A DNA stretch of 64,000 bases from Loripinus fragilis (lineage: Eukaryota; Mollusca; Bivalvia; Lucinida; Lucinidae), in assembly GCA_964019695.1 (NCBI GenBank), contig OZ026521.1:32895601-32959600 (forward strand), written 5' to 3'. How positions within the stretch are numbered: position 1 is the first letter of the stretch; each line of letters opens with the position of its first letter. Of the stretch, positions 23,797 through 36,410 are shown piece after piece. Under the pieces are notes generated by a model that ran no database searches, was not told where the DNA came from, and was given only the letters and a program-made list of their open reading frames with translations. A program made the translations under genes and the position numbers.

Positions 23797-23798
<2 letters not shown>

Positions 23799-23846
<48 letters not shown>

Positions 23847-23880
23847 TGCGTGTGTGTGTGTGTGTCTGTCTGTCTGTCTG
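23799..23880. repeat. Compound microsatellite (TG)n(TGCG)n(TG)n(TCTG)n
   Basis: An uninterrupted tract of tg dinucleotides changes to cgtg tetramers, back to tg, then to tctg tetramers. It lies in the B1-C1 intron. Confidence 0.97.
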
Positions 23881-23947
23881 AGCTTGTTATAAGTAAAATA
23901 ATTTTTCTACTTTCATTAAATGATATAAATAAATGATGTACATCTAT

Positions 23948-24816
23948 GGACCCAAATACACTGTTTTTGAAAGAGGGTGTATAGTTTTAGGTCCAGTTTC
24001 TAAAGGGCGTTAGGAAAGTGTGTTCCGTACACGTAGTTCTTCTGGAATTTCAAATCATCAAAAACGAAATGATGCTGAACAAATTGCATTTTCTATAAAA
24101 CTGTCATTAGGATACAGGCTGGTCTGCGCCTGTGTTATTCGCAAACCCCCAAAGACAGGTTTTCTCGCGCCAAGGCCCATTTTCATGGCAAAGTATTTGG
24201 TAAATCTATCCCATTGTAAATTTCTTTTCAAGTACCATGTCCACTTTAAAGAATATTGGTGTTTAAGCTCACCTGAGACGAAGGCTCTTGGTGAGCTTAT
24301 AGTATGGGACTCCAGCCAGCGTCCGTCCGTCTGTGTGTTCACACTTTCAAACATGAATATCTCTGAGACCAGCTGTCCTATCTAAATCAAATTTTATCTG
24401 GAGCATTATTGGGTTGGGGGATTGACTGCATTAGGTTATGGGCAAGATCGGATCAGAACTCTGGTTTCCATGGCAACAGATAGCTCCCATAGGGTAACCA
24501 GAACCAGATAACCAAATCTGGCATAATATCTTATGTTTTTGAATTAATTCCTGGTCACTGTTTCAAGTTCAGAGATACCTGCCTTTGAGCACCATAAATT
24601 ATGGTATCTTCAAACAATACGCTGGCTCCGAGGTGAGCGATCGTTGCCCATTGGGCTCCTTGCTATGTTATTTAACACATTATTTCTAAGTTAACAGGAA
24701 CATAATTCTATTGCGGAACGAACTTTTTTTAACACCCTTTAGGATATAAATAAACAGTATATTCAGATATGAACCTGAAACTATACACCCTCTGTCAAAA
24801 CAGTGTATTTGGGTCC
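23948..24816. mobile_element. TIR-bounded DNA element, 869 bp
   Basis: Arms of about 45 bp at 23948-23992 and 24772-24816 are inverted copies (ggacccaaatacactgtttt at the left, aaaacagtgtatttgggtcc at the right). Inside, 24262-24650 is a dispersed repeat bounded by agctcacctgagacgaagg and ggtgagcgatcgttgcc. No target duplication is evident, and the open frames inside it carry no transposase motif. Confidence 0.75.
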
Positions 24817-25321
24817 AAGGAGATTCACCATCCAGTATATATGAATCATTACAAGCTTTATTAGTCATAACTATCGAAATATGATACAATTACCTTTTAA
24901 ATATCAATTTCGTATAGCTAATGAGAAGGTTATGCCATTATAAACTAACACATGTGGCAGCCTCTATGAGATAATTATTTGCAAATTCAACTGCATAAAA
25001 CTTCTTTTTTTTCTTGACCAACTTTGAGTAACTTTGCAACAAAACTGTTTCCTTGATAAACTCTTGTTTTGAAAGTTCAGTTATAATTTGGTGAGTATTT
25101 CCCACTTATCTAGTAAAAATAACTATTGAGGAACAAGCAATATACAAAGGGCCATTCTAATAATGCATAGAATCAAAAACAAAGTAACTATATCTAATTG
25201 TGTGTAAGCATAAACATTAAAGACTCTAATAAGGCATGTGCAGATGCCTTGACTGATCAGATACTTTAATATCGACTCGTTTAGATAAAAATAATGCCAC
25301 ACTGCTATTTATTTGTTGTAG
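24817..25321. other. Intron sequence before exon C1
   Basis: AT-rich, with no exon or repeat recognised. Confidence 0.4.
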
Positions 25322-25519
25322 TTGCATGTGATGGCATACCAACCTGCATTGACCAGCAAGGGTTAGAAGTAATGGATAATTTTGAAGTAGGGGAAACACT
25401 ATACAAAATGGTGCCTTCAGATCCAGAATATCACTTTGCTGATTTCACATCTTCAGAAACGATTAGATGGACACTCCAGGATAGTAATTTAGATGTTTTA
25501 CAGCTCGGCACCTATGATG
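25322..25519 (+). CDS. Cadherin-like gene exon C1
   Basis: This 198-nt, phase 1-1 exon has acceptor atttgttgtag (ending 25321) and donor GT at 25520 (gatggtaggt). It encodes ACDGIPTCIDQQGLEV, then a segment ending SNLDVLQLGTYDG. The C-x5-C pair followed by x-D-Q is shared with C3. It is the first half of a cadherin-like repeat; joined to D1 the boundary reads GTYDG-VLTILDF, the usual intron position next to the G-x-I strand. Confidence 0.85.
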
Positions 25520-25562
25520 GTAGGTACACTTGTATATGTCATGCCACTATGTAACACATCTT

Positions 25563-25907
25563 ATCATACTACGTCGCGTCTGGGAGTAAAATAACGCCAT
25601 GCATTAAAATCGTAAAACGACTAGTGGTTCATAGATTTGGGTAATGTTATTAAATGACGTCCATAACAGCGTTGCGTACATAATGATAAAATCTTAACTT
25701 GTTTACGCCAGAAATGAGATTTCAGATTATTTTAACGTCATATGATAAATATAATCTAACATAAGTGCTCTTTTATTATTGAATCTATTAAACTCGTTGC
25801 GAAAAAGGATAAATGCTTGTTAAGCCTCACATTTTTTTGCTTTTCCTCAACTCGTTTAATAAATTTAATAAAACATAAGAACTCGTGTAACATCCTCTAT
25901 ATATACT
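25563..25907. repeat. Dispersed repeat family R1, copy 2
   Basis: Shares tctgggagtaaaataacgcc, gtcatatgataaata and ctcaactcgtttaataaat with the copy at 15484-15822. It begins only 44 bp after exon C1. Confidence 0.78.
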
Positions 25908-26019
25908 AAAGTATTCTTCCGCCGGTCTAAATGGTGCCATCGGTGGTCAGTGATTGTGGCATTTCCTTGTCATATTCTCTTGCATTATACAATGAGCTTA
26001 GGATGGTTCATTGTACATA

Positions 26020-27774
26020 CGAGGGTCATTTTTTATGTTCGTAGAAAGGTAGATTTAATGAAAACGGCGAAAGTAAATGCATACATCATGCATATATTTG
26101 GAAAGATTGAGCTTTAATTTATACATGCAACCTAAAATTATTTCAAAATGCACTACTTGAATGACTTCTAAGAGGCAAAGACATACCTATATATCGAACA
26201 CTAGAAATATGGTAGAAATATGACATTTATGGACTTAGTCTCTGACAGAGCGTTTGTAACAATTGCATGAAATAGGTACATAGCCATACACAGCTTCTGA
26301 AAATTTGGCTGCAGATTAAGGACACCACGTGCTACAATATTATATAAACATTATAGCATAAACGCAGCAATTATTATATATGGAAGATTTGTTTGGAACC
26401 TCAGCAAATTGATCAGTAGGCATACAAACTTGTAAGTTGACACAAGTGGAAGTTGGGTACGGACTTTTGAATGTGGCTTGTTATATCTTGATTTATATGT
26501 TTTAGGAGATGATGCATTGATAAGTTAGGGGTCTTTCATGCAAACCAAATATTTATGTGTCTTGATCCACATCTGAATTAAGGCTGTGGTTGGCGCCGTT
26601 AAACTGGTTTAAGCCCTCCAGTAAAATATTTTACTGACCGTTCCAAGGCGGTACTTCTTTTGTGGATCTTTTATGTTTTTGTTCTGTCTTGTGTTTGCTA
26701 TGTTTTGTGTGCGTCTGTTTATATGTGCTTTGTGGTCACCTGCTGGGAAAGGGCTGACCTCTTGGCTTTCGTTTGTGGTGTCTTCTGTGAGTTTGTCACT
26801 TTCCCATTGGTATCCTGGGTCAGGTGTGGTACTTGATTGTATCGATTCCTGATCTTTGCAACCGTATTACTTTTTTTATATGGTAGCTGTAAAGTAGTAT
26901 TATAATTTTTCTTGTTTATATGGTAGATGGAAGTGTTATGGTAACTTTCATCCCAAAACAAAGTTAATATTTTTGTTTTATTAGAAATGAGCTGCAAAAA
27001 AATAGCCTAGGAGGTGCTAAAATCCCTTATTTTGTACATAAATAACGTCATGGAGCGTTACTATATTTATAAAATACACTAAAACTGTTTTTGTGCCTCA
27101 AAGCATGTGTTGAAATCACTGCAATAAGAAAATTATGCAGATCCGACTGTTTTTGTGTTTTCTACGCGTGGTTGTTTTACCCCACCCACTTTTTATAAAA
27201 TGGGGTATGCCAGTACCGGAAGTTGCCAGTTACACCCTTAAATCGGTACATCAATATAACTGCTAACGAATGATTGAGTACACAATGTGCTATTCAAAAA
27301 CAGAAGAAATTTTAAAATTCGTTCATAATTGTAATTTTAACAGATATAATAACTAGCACTTGACTGTGATTATTTTGGTATATTGATGGTTTTTTTTAAA
27401 ATTGTTATAGAAGAGCAAACAAGATGCTTATAGTTTTGCTGCACATGTCTACGATTAGCGTTTGAATAATTCATTTTGATGGTGCGAAAGAAAAAGTGGA
27501 TTGACAAATGCATATATCACCATAGCGAATGGAACTTAACAGCGTCTTATTTCCAGCTTGCTGCATGGTTAAAATGACATGGATTTCGTCCAGTGTCCTT
27601 TATATGCCCTATTCAAAGCTATGTATCTTGGCCAAACTAAGCTCTAATGATGTAAAATTTAAATCAGTTGATACAAAGAAGCTAGATCTTTCAAAATATA
27701 TATACTTATGGTACCGTAAATTCTATATTTGTAGAGATACAGCCCTATTCTACGAACATAAAAAATGACCCTCG
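26020..27774. mobile_element. Mariner-type DNA transposon relic with nested insertion
   Basis: Inverted termini start cgagggtcattttttatgtt and are complementary over about 27 bp. They are flanked by TA on both sides (26018-26019 and 27775-27776), as expected for Tc1/mariner elements. A CGAGGGTCATT-type terminus is typical of mariner relatives by general knowledge. No transposase could be recognised in the interior; the plus frame at 27529-27768 has no known motif. A retroelement 3'-end copy (26479-26870) is nested inside. Confidence 0.78.
26479..26870 (+). mobile_element. Retroelement 3'-end copy 4, nested
   Basis: Closely matches 48801-49175, from ttatatcttgatttatatgt to cgattcctgatctttgca. 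It is 5'-truncated before any RT coding part and inserted inside the mariner-type element. Confidence 0.85.
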
Positions 27775-28790
27775 TATCTAGGGGTCAAAAGTTAGAACTT
27801 TCAAAATAAAGATGTATTTTTTTTCTGGTTTTTGTCTAATAATATTTGCAAACTGCAGACTCTGATGCACTGCCATGTAATGTGGTAATTTATCTAGGTC
27901 TGCACTGTATGTCAAAGTAATCATTTAGGAGTTTCCAGTATATAAAAGGTTAATGCCAACACATCTGATTCCATTGACAGCAGTGGCACAGGTGCGCTAT
28001 TTATTTTTATGTATCATAATAAACATAGCAATCATGAATGCGCGGATTCAGAATGTTTTGTCAGGGGTGGAGGTGGTGGTTGAGGTCCAAAGTTTTCAAT
28101 GCAGGCCACCATCAAGCCATCAGAAACACTTTCGCTGGTAGGCTGATGATGGCCTGTCACTTTAAAGCTTGGTGGGTAGTTTTCTGATTTTCCAATGTTC
28201 CAGGGGATCAGTACCAGTATTCCAAACTAAACTTACAGTTTTGTCATTTTCCAGGATGGGGGTCTGAGCCCCATTCCCCTCCCACTAATGATCCGCGCAT
28301 GCCATGTATATGTGCTCTGATAATGATGAGATTAAGATAGCTATTCTAATAGCTTTGAATTAAGGTGCCACATCGAGGCTTTGTTTTGAGAGCTTTTAGT
28401 TTCTGGCCACAATCATTTGTTATATGGCTTATTCTGTTTATCTGGATATTAGTTATTTCTGCAGTAATCTGATTTGTAATTAAGCAACGCATCGAAAAAC
28501 ACCAATAAATGAGGCTAGAAAAGATGAAACTTTAATTTTGTGCTGTAGTTTGGTTTTAATCAGTAACCGCTCATATTAACTGCATTGTTGCACGTTGACC
28601 TGATAAACGTTGGCTAGCTCAGAACATGTGCCTTTATCAGGTCATGATGACGTTGATCGTTCTGTATGACGTCGCCAATGACGCTGAATTGACACAAAAA
28701 GCGATAATTACATCATTATCACTAGTCTAAACAGCAAATCAGCCTTAAAACTGATAATAGAATACCAGGTTCCCGCCTTCTGATATCAAA
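27775..28790. other. Intron sequence with a possible small TIR repeat
   Basis: The stretch 28038-28301 starts atgcgcggatt and ends atccgcgcat, which could be short inverted termini of a 260-bp miniature element. Support is weak because no target duplication is visible. The rest shows nothing recognised. Confidence 0.35.
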
Positions 28791-29141
28791 GTAAGTAAGG
28801 GTGCAAAGATCAGGAATCGATACAATCAAGTACCACACTAGACCCAGGATACCAATGGGAAAGTGACAAACTCACAGTTAGACACCACAAACGAGAGCTA
28901 AGAGGCAGCCCTTTCCCAGCAGGTGACCACAAGGCACAAATAAACAGACACGCACAAAGGCATAACAAAACACAAGACAGAAAAAAGCATAAATGATCCA
29001 CAAAGAAGTACCGCCTTGGAATGGTCAATAAGAAGATATAAATCAAGGTATAAAAAGGAGATAAAGCAAAGATAAGGACTCAACAGTAAATAAAACTGAA
29101 TACCCGAGCCAAAGAAATCAAACAGGTAAACCTGGGTGGGC
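28791..29141 (-). mobile_element. Retroelement 3'-end copy 5 (minus strand)
   Basis: Reverse-complement copy that starts at the family 3' terminus with gtaagtaagggtgcaaagat. It extends further 5' than most copies, to the stretch matching 48710-48760 (ggtttacctg ... atttctttggctc). No RT frame remains. Confidence 0.85.
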
Positions 29142-30487
29142 CAAGTTTACCAGGCCTGACTTTGAAAATGCATGTGGAATCACTCAACAAGCCTCAAGAT
29201 ATCAACAAGCGTTCTCAAAGCCTTTTCTGATAAACTTGATTTCAAAAGACACTCACCTAGTATTCTCTATGTGATCAAATCCATGGCATTTTCTGGCCTA
29301 ACTCAGCATATCACTTAAATAAAACTTTACAATATCCTTCTCATTTGGGAATAAAGAGCTGGTTGCTTTACTTTTGTTGTGTTTTTTTCTGCCTTGGGGC
29401 TGCTTTTTTATGCCTCACCACCGCATTGCCATTGGTTGGTCTGTAATCTGTGATTGCCATTTTCTGGTTGGAGTCACTTAATACATGGCTTGCAGTGAAC
29501 GAGGCCAGTATATTAGTATAGGCAAATTTTAAAAGTATTCTTGTCAAAAACTTCAGGCCAATTTGTATAAACATTTAAACAGACATGCCTGATATTACAA
29601 CATAATCCCAAGTAAGCATGTTTTGAGGGAACATGCTGATCATGGTTTAGGTTGTTTGTCAGCTCCAAAGTATATTTTACACATCTTATAAGGTATTCAC
29701 ATGATCTATGCTAACTCTCTGATTAGATTTGCTTGAGGTACCCTTTGCACGGCCTAACCTTTTTGGATTAGGCCCTGACCTCATGGAGACGCCTTTTTTA
29801 AGTTTTGCAAACAGAACAGACCAAGATCAGGCAACTCTTTAAATCTTTATTTATGAAAATATGATTTGATATGATCCTACTCTAGGGGAAAAGACACGTA
29901 ATTTCTTTGTTCTATGTACAAACGTGAAAGTATATTTATGTAATTATTCATAGTGGGTCAAGCTTAGCATAAATATTCATGAAGGAAAGGGTCAATAATC
30001 CAAAAGTATATATGCATATATAAGGCCAGCAAACGGTATGTTGGAAGGTATCGCATAGCTGAGCTGCTAAAGCTCATACCAGCCCCTGCTTCTCCACAAC
30101 TGAGCATCTATTTTTCTCTTACAGCGCAGGAATGCCAATGAAGGTTCAAACCACAATGAATACTTGAGCCACAATGCGAGTAAACCTGTCAGGGATGTTT
30201 CTGTCAAAGTGAGATTCAAACCAGCCTACTCAACTACAGATTCTGGCTAGAAAATTGAAAGTATGCTTTAGCACGTCAAGATATGATGCTTCCAATAAGA
30301 GAATATCAAAGGCCCTGATCAGACTATGTTGATGCGCAGTCTGGTCTGCACCTTTTGTTGTTCACAAATCTTCCAAGACAGATTTTCTCACGTCGAGGCC
30401 CACTTTTAACCCCACCAGACAGCTGTGCCTGTGGGATTTAAAATTGACTTTACGCTGATGTTATTAGAACCTCTATCTCTATTCTAT
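29142..30487. other. Intron sequence, nothing recognised
   Basis: No exon found. The stretch 30280-30410 (ctgatcagac ... acagattttctcacgtcga) resembles fragments at 24105-24190 and 38750-38860, so it belongs to another old dispersed repeat. Confidence 0.4.
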
Positions 30488-30631
30488 ACAATTATTGACT
30501 TATGTTGAGGTGGACATGGAGTGTTATTGAACAGTAAACGTCATATTGACCGACGCGGAGCGGAGGTCAATATGATTAAGTTTACTGTTCAATAACACTC
30601 CATGTCCATCGAAGCATAAGTCAACAATTGT
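30488..30631. repeat. Palindromic miniature element, about 65-bp arms
   Basis: The left arm (acaattattgacttatgttg ... catattgacc) and right arm (ggtcaatatg ... cataagtcaacaattgt) are complementary apart from a few mismatches. The loop is gacgcggagc-like, about 12 bp. Confidence 0.9.
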
Positions 30632-30915
30632 TTTATTATAAAATAAATGTATGTTATGCAATTCCTGCCATTTTATACCGTTAAAACCATTGACGTTACG
30701 GATTGATTCTGCGAATTACTTGACGTTCTGACGTCACTTCCCGTAAGCCATGCGATATTACCTCGTGCCGTGTGCTTTACAACGTCACGTCCGGCAAACC
30801 ATGCAATATGTAGTTTTATTGACTCGAGTGGATATGCATCTGGGCCAATCAGAAGATGTTTATTTATAGATTATATAATAATTAATGTTAACTTCTCACG
30901 CATACTTTAATTTAG

Positions 30916-31058
30916 GTGTTTTGACGATCTTGGACTTTATAACAGTTTGGCCTGCAACTTATAAAGATTACTACGCCAGTGTGAGAGTCTCGAACACAGA
31001 GTCATGCGGAAGATCATCAGTTTGTAGTGCATCATTCAGAGTTTATTTTACTAATTTT
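30916..31058 (+). CDS. Cadherin-like gene exon D1
   Basis: This 143-nt exon is phase 1 at its start and phase 0 at its end, with acceptor aatttag (ending 30915) and donor gtaagt at 31059. With the G from C1 it reads GVLTILDFITVWPATY, then YYASVRVSNTESC and a final strand ending YFTNF. It completes the second cadherin-like repeat of module 1. The C-x5-C pair (SCGRSSVC) is repeated in D2 (SCSYYSTC). The phase change here is matched by exon E1, which starts in phase 0. Confidence 0.83.
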
Positions 31059-31367
31059 GTAAGTCGCTACTGAAAGGTAACGTTTAAATTTTACAATGTA
31101 GAGGATTAAGTTAGACCCACTTTGGCTATACTGGGGTTTTCTTTTGCTCTGCTTGTCTGTGAGTTGAGTTTATCCTAAATATAATAGGCATGCACGATAT
31201 CAGATCTTAAAATTCTTACATGGGAGATAATTCTAATAGAAATAAGGAATAACAACCATTATTGTATGTAGTATACTGTCTTGACTTGACAGATAAACCT
31301 ACCAAGTATTATAGAGTGCCTCAAAGGATATGCAAATTATAGAGTGGACACAGTTTCAACTCTAAAT

Positions 31368-31665
31368 TCTATCACATGACGTCGTGTCTGGGAGTGATAT
31401 AATGCCATGCAATAAAATTGTTAAACCACTACTGGTTTACAGATTTAGTTACGCAATGTAATGACGTCCATTATAACGTTGCGTAATAGATGGCAAAATC
31501 TTGACTTTTTCATGCCCAAAATGCGTTCTTTAACGTGATTTTAATGTCATTTGGTGAATAGAATCTAACATCCGTGCTCTTATATTTCTGAATTTATTCA
31601 ACTCGTTGCGAAAACTCGTTTAATAAATCCATTAAAACATTATCACACATGTAATATCATCTATG
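31368..31665. repeat. Dispersed repeat family R1, copy 3
   Basis: Begins atcacatgacgtcgtgtctg and ends near catgtaatatcatctatg. The hairpin part is shortened relative to the copy at 15484. Confidence 0.75.
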
Positions 31666-31879
31666 TGTTTTAGGTAGATATTAACTCTATCAGGAATTAC
31701 GGGATACAGACCATATTTGCATGCACAACAACGCTTTGACTAAATTATCCTACCAATCTAAATAAAATATCTCGAAGAATATTTCATTTACATATTTTTG
31801 CGAAGCTGGAAATTTCTCTTTAATTATACTATCAGAAAATCAGACAAATTCAGAGTTAAACAAACGCTTCTTTTAAGCA

Positions 31880-32320
31880 CAGGCTGGGAAAGGGCTGACC
31901 TCTTGGCTCTTGTTGGTGAGGTCTCATGTAAGGGTGAGGTTGGCGCCGTTAAACCGGTTTAAGCCCTCCAGTAAAATATTTTACTGACCGTTCCAAGGCA
32001 GTACTTCTTTTGTGGATCTTTTATGTTTTTCTTCTGTCTTGTGTTTGCTATGTTTTGTGTGCGTCTGTTTATATGTGTTTTGTGGCCACCTGCTGGGAAA
32101 GGGCTGACCTCTTGGCCCTTGTTTGTGGTGTCTAACTGTGAGTTTGTTACTTTCCCATTGGTATCCTGGGTCAGGTGTGGTACTTGAATGTATCGATTCC
32201 TGATCTTTGCACCCTTACTTACTTATTGTATTTTTGTAACTTTCCATTATGGTATCCTGGCTAAGATGGGTTTCTTGATTGTATCGTTCCCTGGTCTTTG
32301 CCATCTTTTTTACTTTAATG
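31880..32320 (+). mobile_element. Rearranged retroelement 3'-end copy 6
   Basis: An internal part (gctgggaaagggctgacc) precedes the more upstream part (gtaagggtgaggttggcgcc), so the copy is rearranged or two copies are fused. The main piece ends with the family terminus gatctttgcacccttactta at about 32220. A further diverged terminal fragment follows to about 32320. Confidence 0.75.
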
Positions 32321-32446
32321 AGTTTGTTGATGAAAGGTAATGGGAATTAATACAACCCAACCCTAACATTAGTATAAGCTTAAGTTGTAAATTTGCTTTC
32401 AACCAGACCTTAATATTCCTGGAGGATCAGTAGATGAAAAAATATA

Positions 32447-32790
32447 TTTATCATATGGCGTTGATTTTGGGAGTGAAGTAACGCCATGCAATACAATTAA
32501 TAAACCACTAACTTTCAGGAAAAGTTATGACGTCCATAACAATCTTGCATATATAATGACAAAATTATAATATTTTAACGACAGAAGTGATATTTTAAAG
32601 TAATCTTAATGCCATATGATAAATATAATCTAACATTCCTGCTACTGTATTATTGAATTTAATTAACTCGTTGCGAAAAGGAGATAAAATACTCGGCAAG
32701 CCTCGCATTTTATCTCTTTTTCCCAACTCATTTAATAAATTGATGAAATATGAGCACTCATGTAAGATCCTCTATATCTGCAACAAGGGG
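32447..32790. repeat. Dispersed repeat family R1, copy 4
   Basis: Begins atttatcatatggcgttgat and contains gccatatgataaatataatc and ctcggcaagcctcgcatttt. It ends with a duplicated cactcatgtaagatcctc. Confidence 0.75.
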
Positions 32791-33113
32791 AGCACTCATG
32801 TAAGATCCTCCATAAATACTATAACTCTGTCAAGGCACTCATTAACTCTTTGCATACTAAGTAATTTTTCATGTTTTTTTTTTGTTATCTGCTGGATTTT
32901 TCAAAATCAGCTTTTTCGAAAAATTCTTTCAGGAATATTATCAGAGTGTCAAACAGTTTGAATCCGAATCAGGTTCGACGTTTTGTTATCATCCGACGAC
33001 ACTAATAGGTACAAATCATAAATAATAATATGCACTTTGGTTTACTTAGTTTGTATGTAACAAAGGTAGTTTTAGTTTGTAAGTCACAAACATAGTTATC
33101 ATTTATATTGCAG

Positions 33114-33300
33114 CAAATTACCATTACAAATTTACCTGCTACACTGACCATTAATGAGGCATATGATGAAGGTGGGCCAATCATGACTATTCAAACATTT
33201 GATGAAAACCAAGAAAAGGACAATAGTACTTGTCTGATTACTAACAATCAAGGTGCTGGTGTGGTAAAGATGGTTGATGATGGTAGATATGCTAGCAACT
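33114..33300 (+). CDS. Cadherin-like gene exon E1
   Basis: This 187-nt, phase 0-1 exon has acceptor tatattgcag (ending 33113) and donor gtaagt at 33301. It reads QITITNLPATLTINEAYDEG, then a middle part with DNSTCLITNN, and ends MVDDGRYASN before the split codon. It is the first half of the third repeat of module 1. E2 shares the pattern of an N-terminal strand, DN-x-TC-(L/V)-I-x-NN, and the D-D near the end, and is one codon longer. Confidence 0.83.
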
Positions 33301-33411
33301 GTAAGTAATATAGAAAACTATACTTTTTGTCATGTATGAGCCAATCTTTGACATATTTGTAAGGTGTGAAAGCCAACAATTAATCAAGTGAATATAATCA
33401 GAGGAATGCCA

Positions 33412-33500
33412 TATTGATCATATGATCTTGTCTCTGGGAATGAAATAACGCCTTGCAATAAAATCGATAAATCGCTAGTTGTTTACAGATGTTCGTGAAA
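33412..33500. repeat. Dispersed repeat family R1, copy 5 (left part only)
   Basis: The start atcatatgatcttgtctctg and the stretch ataacgccttgcaataaaat match the family. Similarity stops at about 33500. Confidence 0.6.
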
Positions 33501-36154
33501 CGTTATCACTGGCTGGGAGCAAAAAGTACATGTGACCCCTTCTGTTGACCTGAATAGTGGACAAATTAGTGTGAAAACATGTCGGGTAAGTTTCGGATTG
33601 TTTATTTATGTGATTTAAAATTATTTATCATGGTAATTTCAACTTCTTACCAGTAATTCAGGAAGCATATGTAAAGGTCTTTTTTTGATGTATTACTCCG
33701 TTTCTCTGTCATTGTTTTTGGTGTATTACTGGTCCTGGATATCCCAACTTGGTTCGACGAATTTTTGAAGATCTAAATTAGTAGTTTAGAATAAAGATGA
33801 TTATTTCACTAGATCTAGAGGGGGGATATAGGGTCTGGGCCCCCCACGGAAAATCTTAAGTTATATATGTTTCTATAGAAATAAGCTATTAGACCCTCCT
33901 CCCCCCTCCCCTGAAAAAGTTGGACCCCTCTGAATCCTTGGAAAAGTATAGAAATAAGTTGAGGAATGAAAAAAATATCAAAGCTGTTTTCTGGCTGTCC
34001 AAACTGGACTCATCCTCCCTGACAAAATTTCTGGATTCGCGCAATATGATACTTATGTGATAGTTCAAATTCTGAAATGAACCATAATTGGTGGGGGTAT
34101 TTTTGTTGGTGATATTTTTGTTTTGCAAAATTGCCTTATTCTCACTGTTACTTTTGGAATAAAATTCAAATGCCTAAATTAAAGTTTTTGCATTAAGTAA
34201 AAATGGATTTAAGCCTTTTATTTACAACAAATACACAAATTGATGTCGCTCACTTTTGTATTGTGTTTCCACAGCAATGCTTTATTCCAGCGTGAACGAA
34301 AGTGCATTAGATCACGCTTTTTGTTTGCTTAGCAACAAAAGCCTATACTTTGCATGACTATATTTATGCATATTCTGAGGCAGAATAGTCTATTAAATAA
34401 ATGTGCCAAATTTGACTGTCTTACGTCAGCTTACTTAAAAGATATGTATCAACTCTCATTTATTTTTGAGTTACCCTCGTATATAACTTGAATTTGGGAA
34501 GAAAACAACGTGTGTCTTAAGAGTTTATTTTAATGCTATAGAGTGCCCTTTACCCATTCCCCCCAGGTCTATGCACAATGCTCGATAGTAATCTACAGGT
34601 TCATTTAATACACTCAATGCATGCAATTTCTTCAAGAATTTCTCTTTATATGTAATTTTAAATACTTCAATCCTTTCCTTCATGATTTTTCATGCTATGC
34701 GCCACCCACTATGAATAATTATATAAACTAGAACTTGTGTTTATGACACATTATGCACCCAAACATTAGCTTGGCGATAAGAATGATCTCATCACCCTTT
34801 CCACCTCGAAAACTATTTTCATCCCCAACTGACCAAATCTTGGGCTACTAGTTTTAATTGTTTTCAAAATATCTTTATTACAAGTTTTCAGTTTCCAAAA
34901 TTGCAAGGGGAAATAACTCGAAAAACTGCAAAGGGCCATCATTTGAAAAAATAAAATAACTTTTTTTTAATTTTCATCAGGTGATCTACTAATTATCCTC
35001 TATCAGCTGTTCAAGCTTGTTAAAAGCTCCTAGCTGTAAGAGTATTTGAGATATCAAGTTTGTTATGTTCAAATTTTCAAAGAGCAATAGCTGATTTTTT
35101 TAAATTTTCACCAGGTAATCACCTGGTAATCTACTCGTTATTTTCTATCAGAGGCCAAGTTTGGAGCCCCTAGCTGCAACAGTTTTTGAGATATCTTAAT
35201 TATGGCCCTTAAAAGGGGGCATAACGTCGAGATAATCTAGACTTAATAAAATACTGGTCACTTATATTTTGATGAGGAATCCATCTATGAAACTTCAAAA
35301 CCCTACTAAATTTTGAATGGACAGACACATGGACAAGCCTAAACAATATACCCCTTCAACTTTCCCAAAGTTGAGGCAACAATAAACTTTCATGCTTGTA
35401 CATTGACCAAATAAATTACTTGTCATATCCACTATTGTAGGGTCATATTGTAACCATATTTTCATTATCAAACAGAGTAAGCCCTGATCAGGCAGCTCTT
35501 ACAAGAGCTGCTGATCTGTGTCTGTCCTGATTGCAAAAATGTTAAAAGCGATTCTCAGTGAGGTAAAGGGTTGACGTAGCTTTGCTCTACATACTAACAC
35601 ATAATTATTTTCTCGCAAACAAAACTGTTTTTCAATTTAACTTAAAAACTATTGCATATTAAAAACAACACCATACAGACAAATCAATGTGGCATAGCAC
35701 AAGCTATACACTACTTCTGCAACATACCATACAGTCTGAAAATTTTGGGAGGGCGCTCATGCTTTCATACGCTTTTCTAAGGACATTTATTTTAAGTAAA
35801 AGTCATCATAGATCATTACTCTATCATAAAAAGGCATTGGACGATATTTTGTTTCAATCAAAGCCCTAAATCAGTCGACTTTCTGTTCACATGTGATGTG
35901 TAATTCTTGCAAGCTCTAGTGATTTGTGGGTGAAAAAAATCGATTTAGACCATAGAAAACGACATATATCCGTGCCCAAAGCTTTTCAATATATAAAACA
36001 AGATCAATTAAACATGCTTACCAAGTTGTCTATGTCCAAAACACTATTGCAAATGTAACAAAGCACAGGCTATCATCAAGGTCATAGAAAAACAAAATGA
36101 TTCGTCCACTATGCAGATTGACACAAAGGGTCACACGTACTTTCCCTCCCAACC
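33501..36154. other. Long intron stretch with repeat fragments
   Basis: The stretch 33815-33930 (C/G runs, gggccccccacggaaaatc) resembles 21836-22010. At 35030-35200 a motif (agctg.aa.agt.tttgagatatc) recurs twice. No exon is recognised between E1 and F1. Confidence 0.4.
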
Positions 36155-36410
36155 AGTGGTTATGACGTCCATAACAACGTTGCGTACATAATGACAAAAT
36201 TATAACTTTTTAACGCCAGAAATGAGATTTCAAAGTAATCTTAATGTCATATGATAAATAGAATCTAACAGTTGTGCTCCTGTATTATTGAATTTATTAA
36301 ACTGGTTGCAAAAAAGAGATAAATGCTTGGCAAGCCTCTCATTTTATCTCTTTTCCTCAACTCGTTTAATAAATTTAATAAAACATGAGCACTCATGTAA
36401 GATCCTCTAT
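36155..36410. repeat. Dispersed repeat family R1, copy 6 (right part)
   Basis: Contains tatgacgtccataacaacgt, gtcatatgataaatagaatc, gcaagcctctcattttatct and catgtaagatcctct. The left end is missing. Confidence 0.75.

Noticed and set aside
29368..29574. Minus-strand basic protein (ending KKAAPRQKKTQQK)
   Set aside because: No recognisable domain, no paralogue in the window and low-complexity end; most likely incidental.
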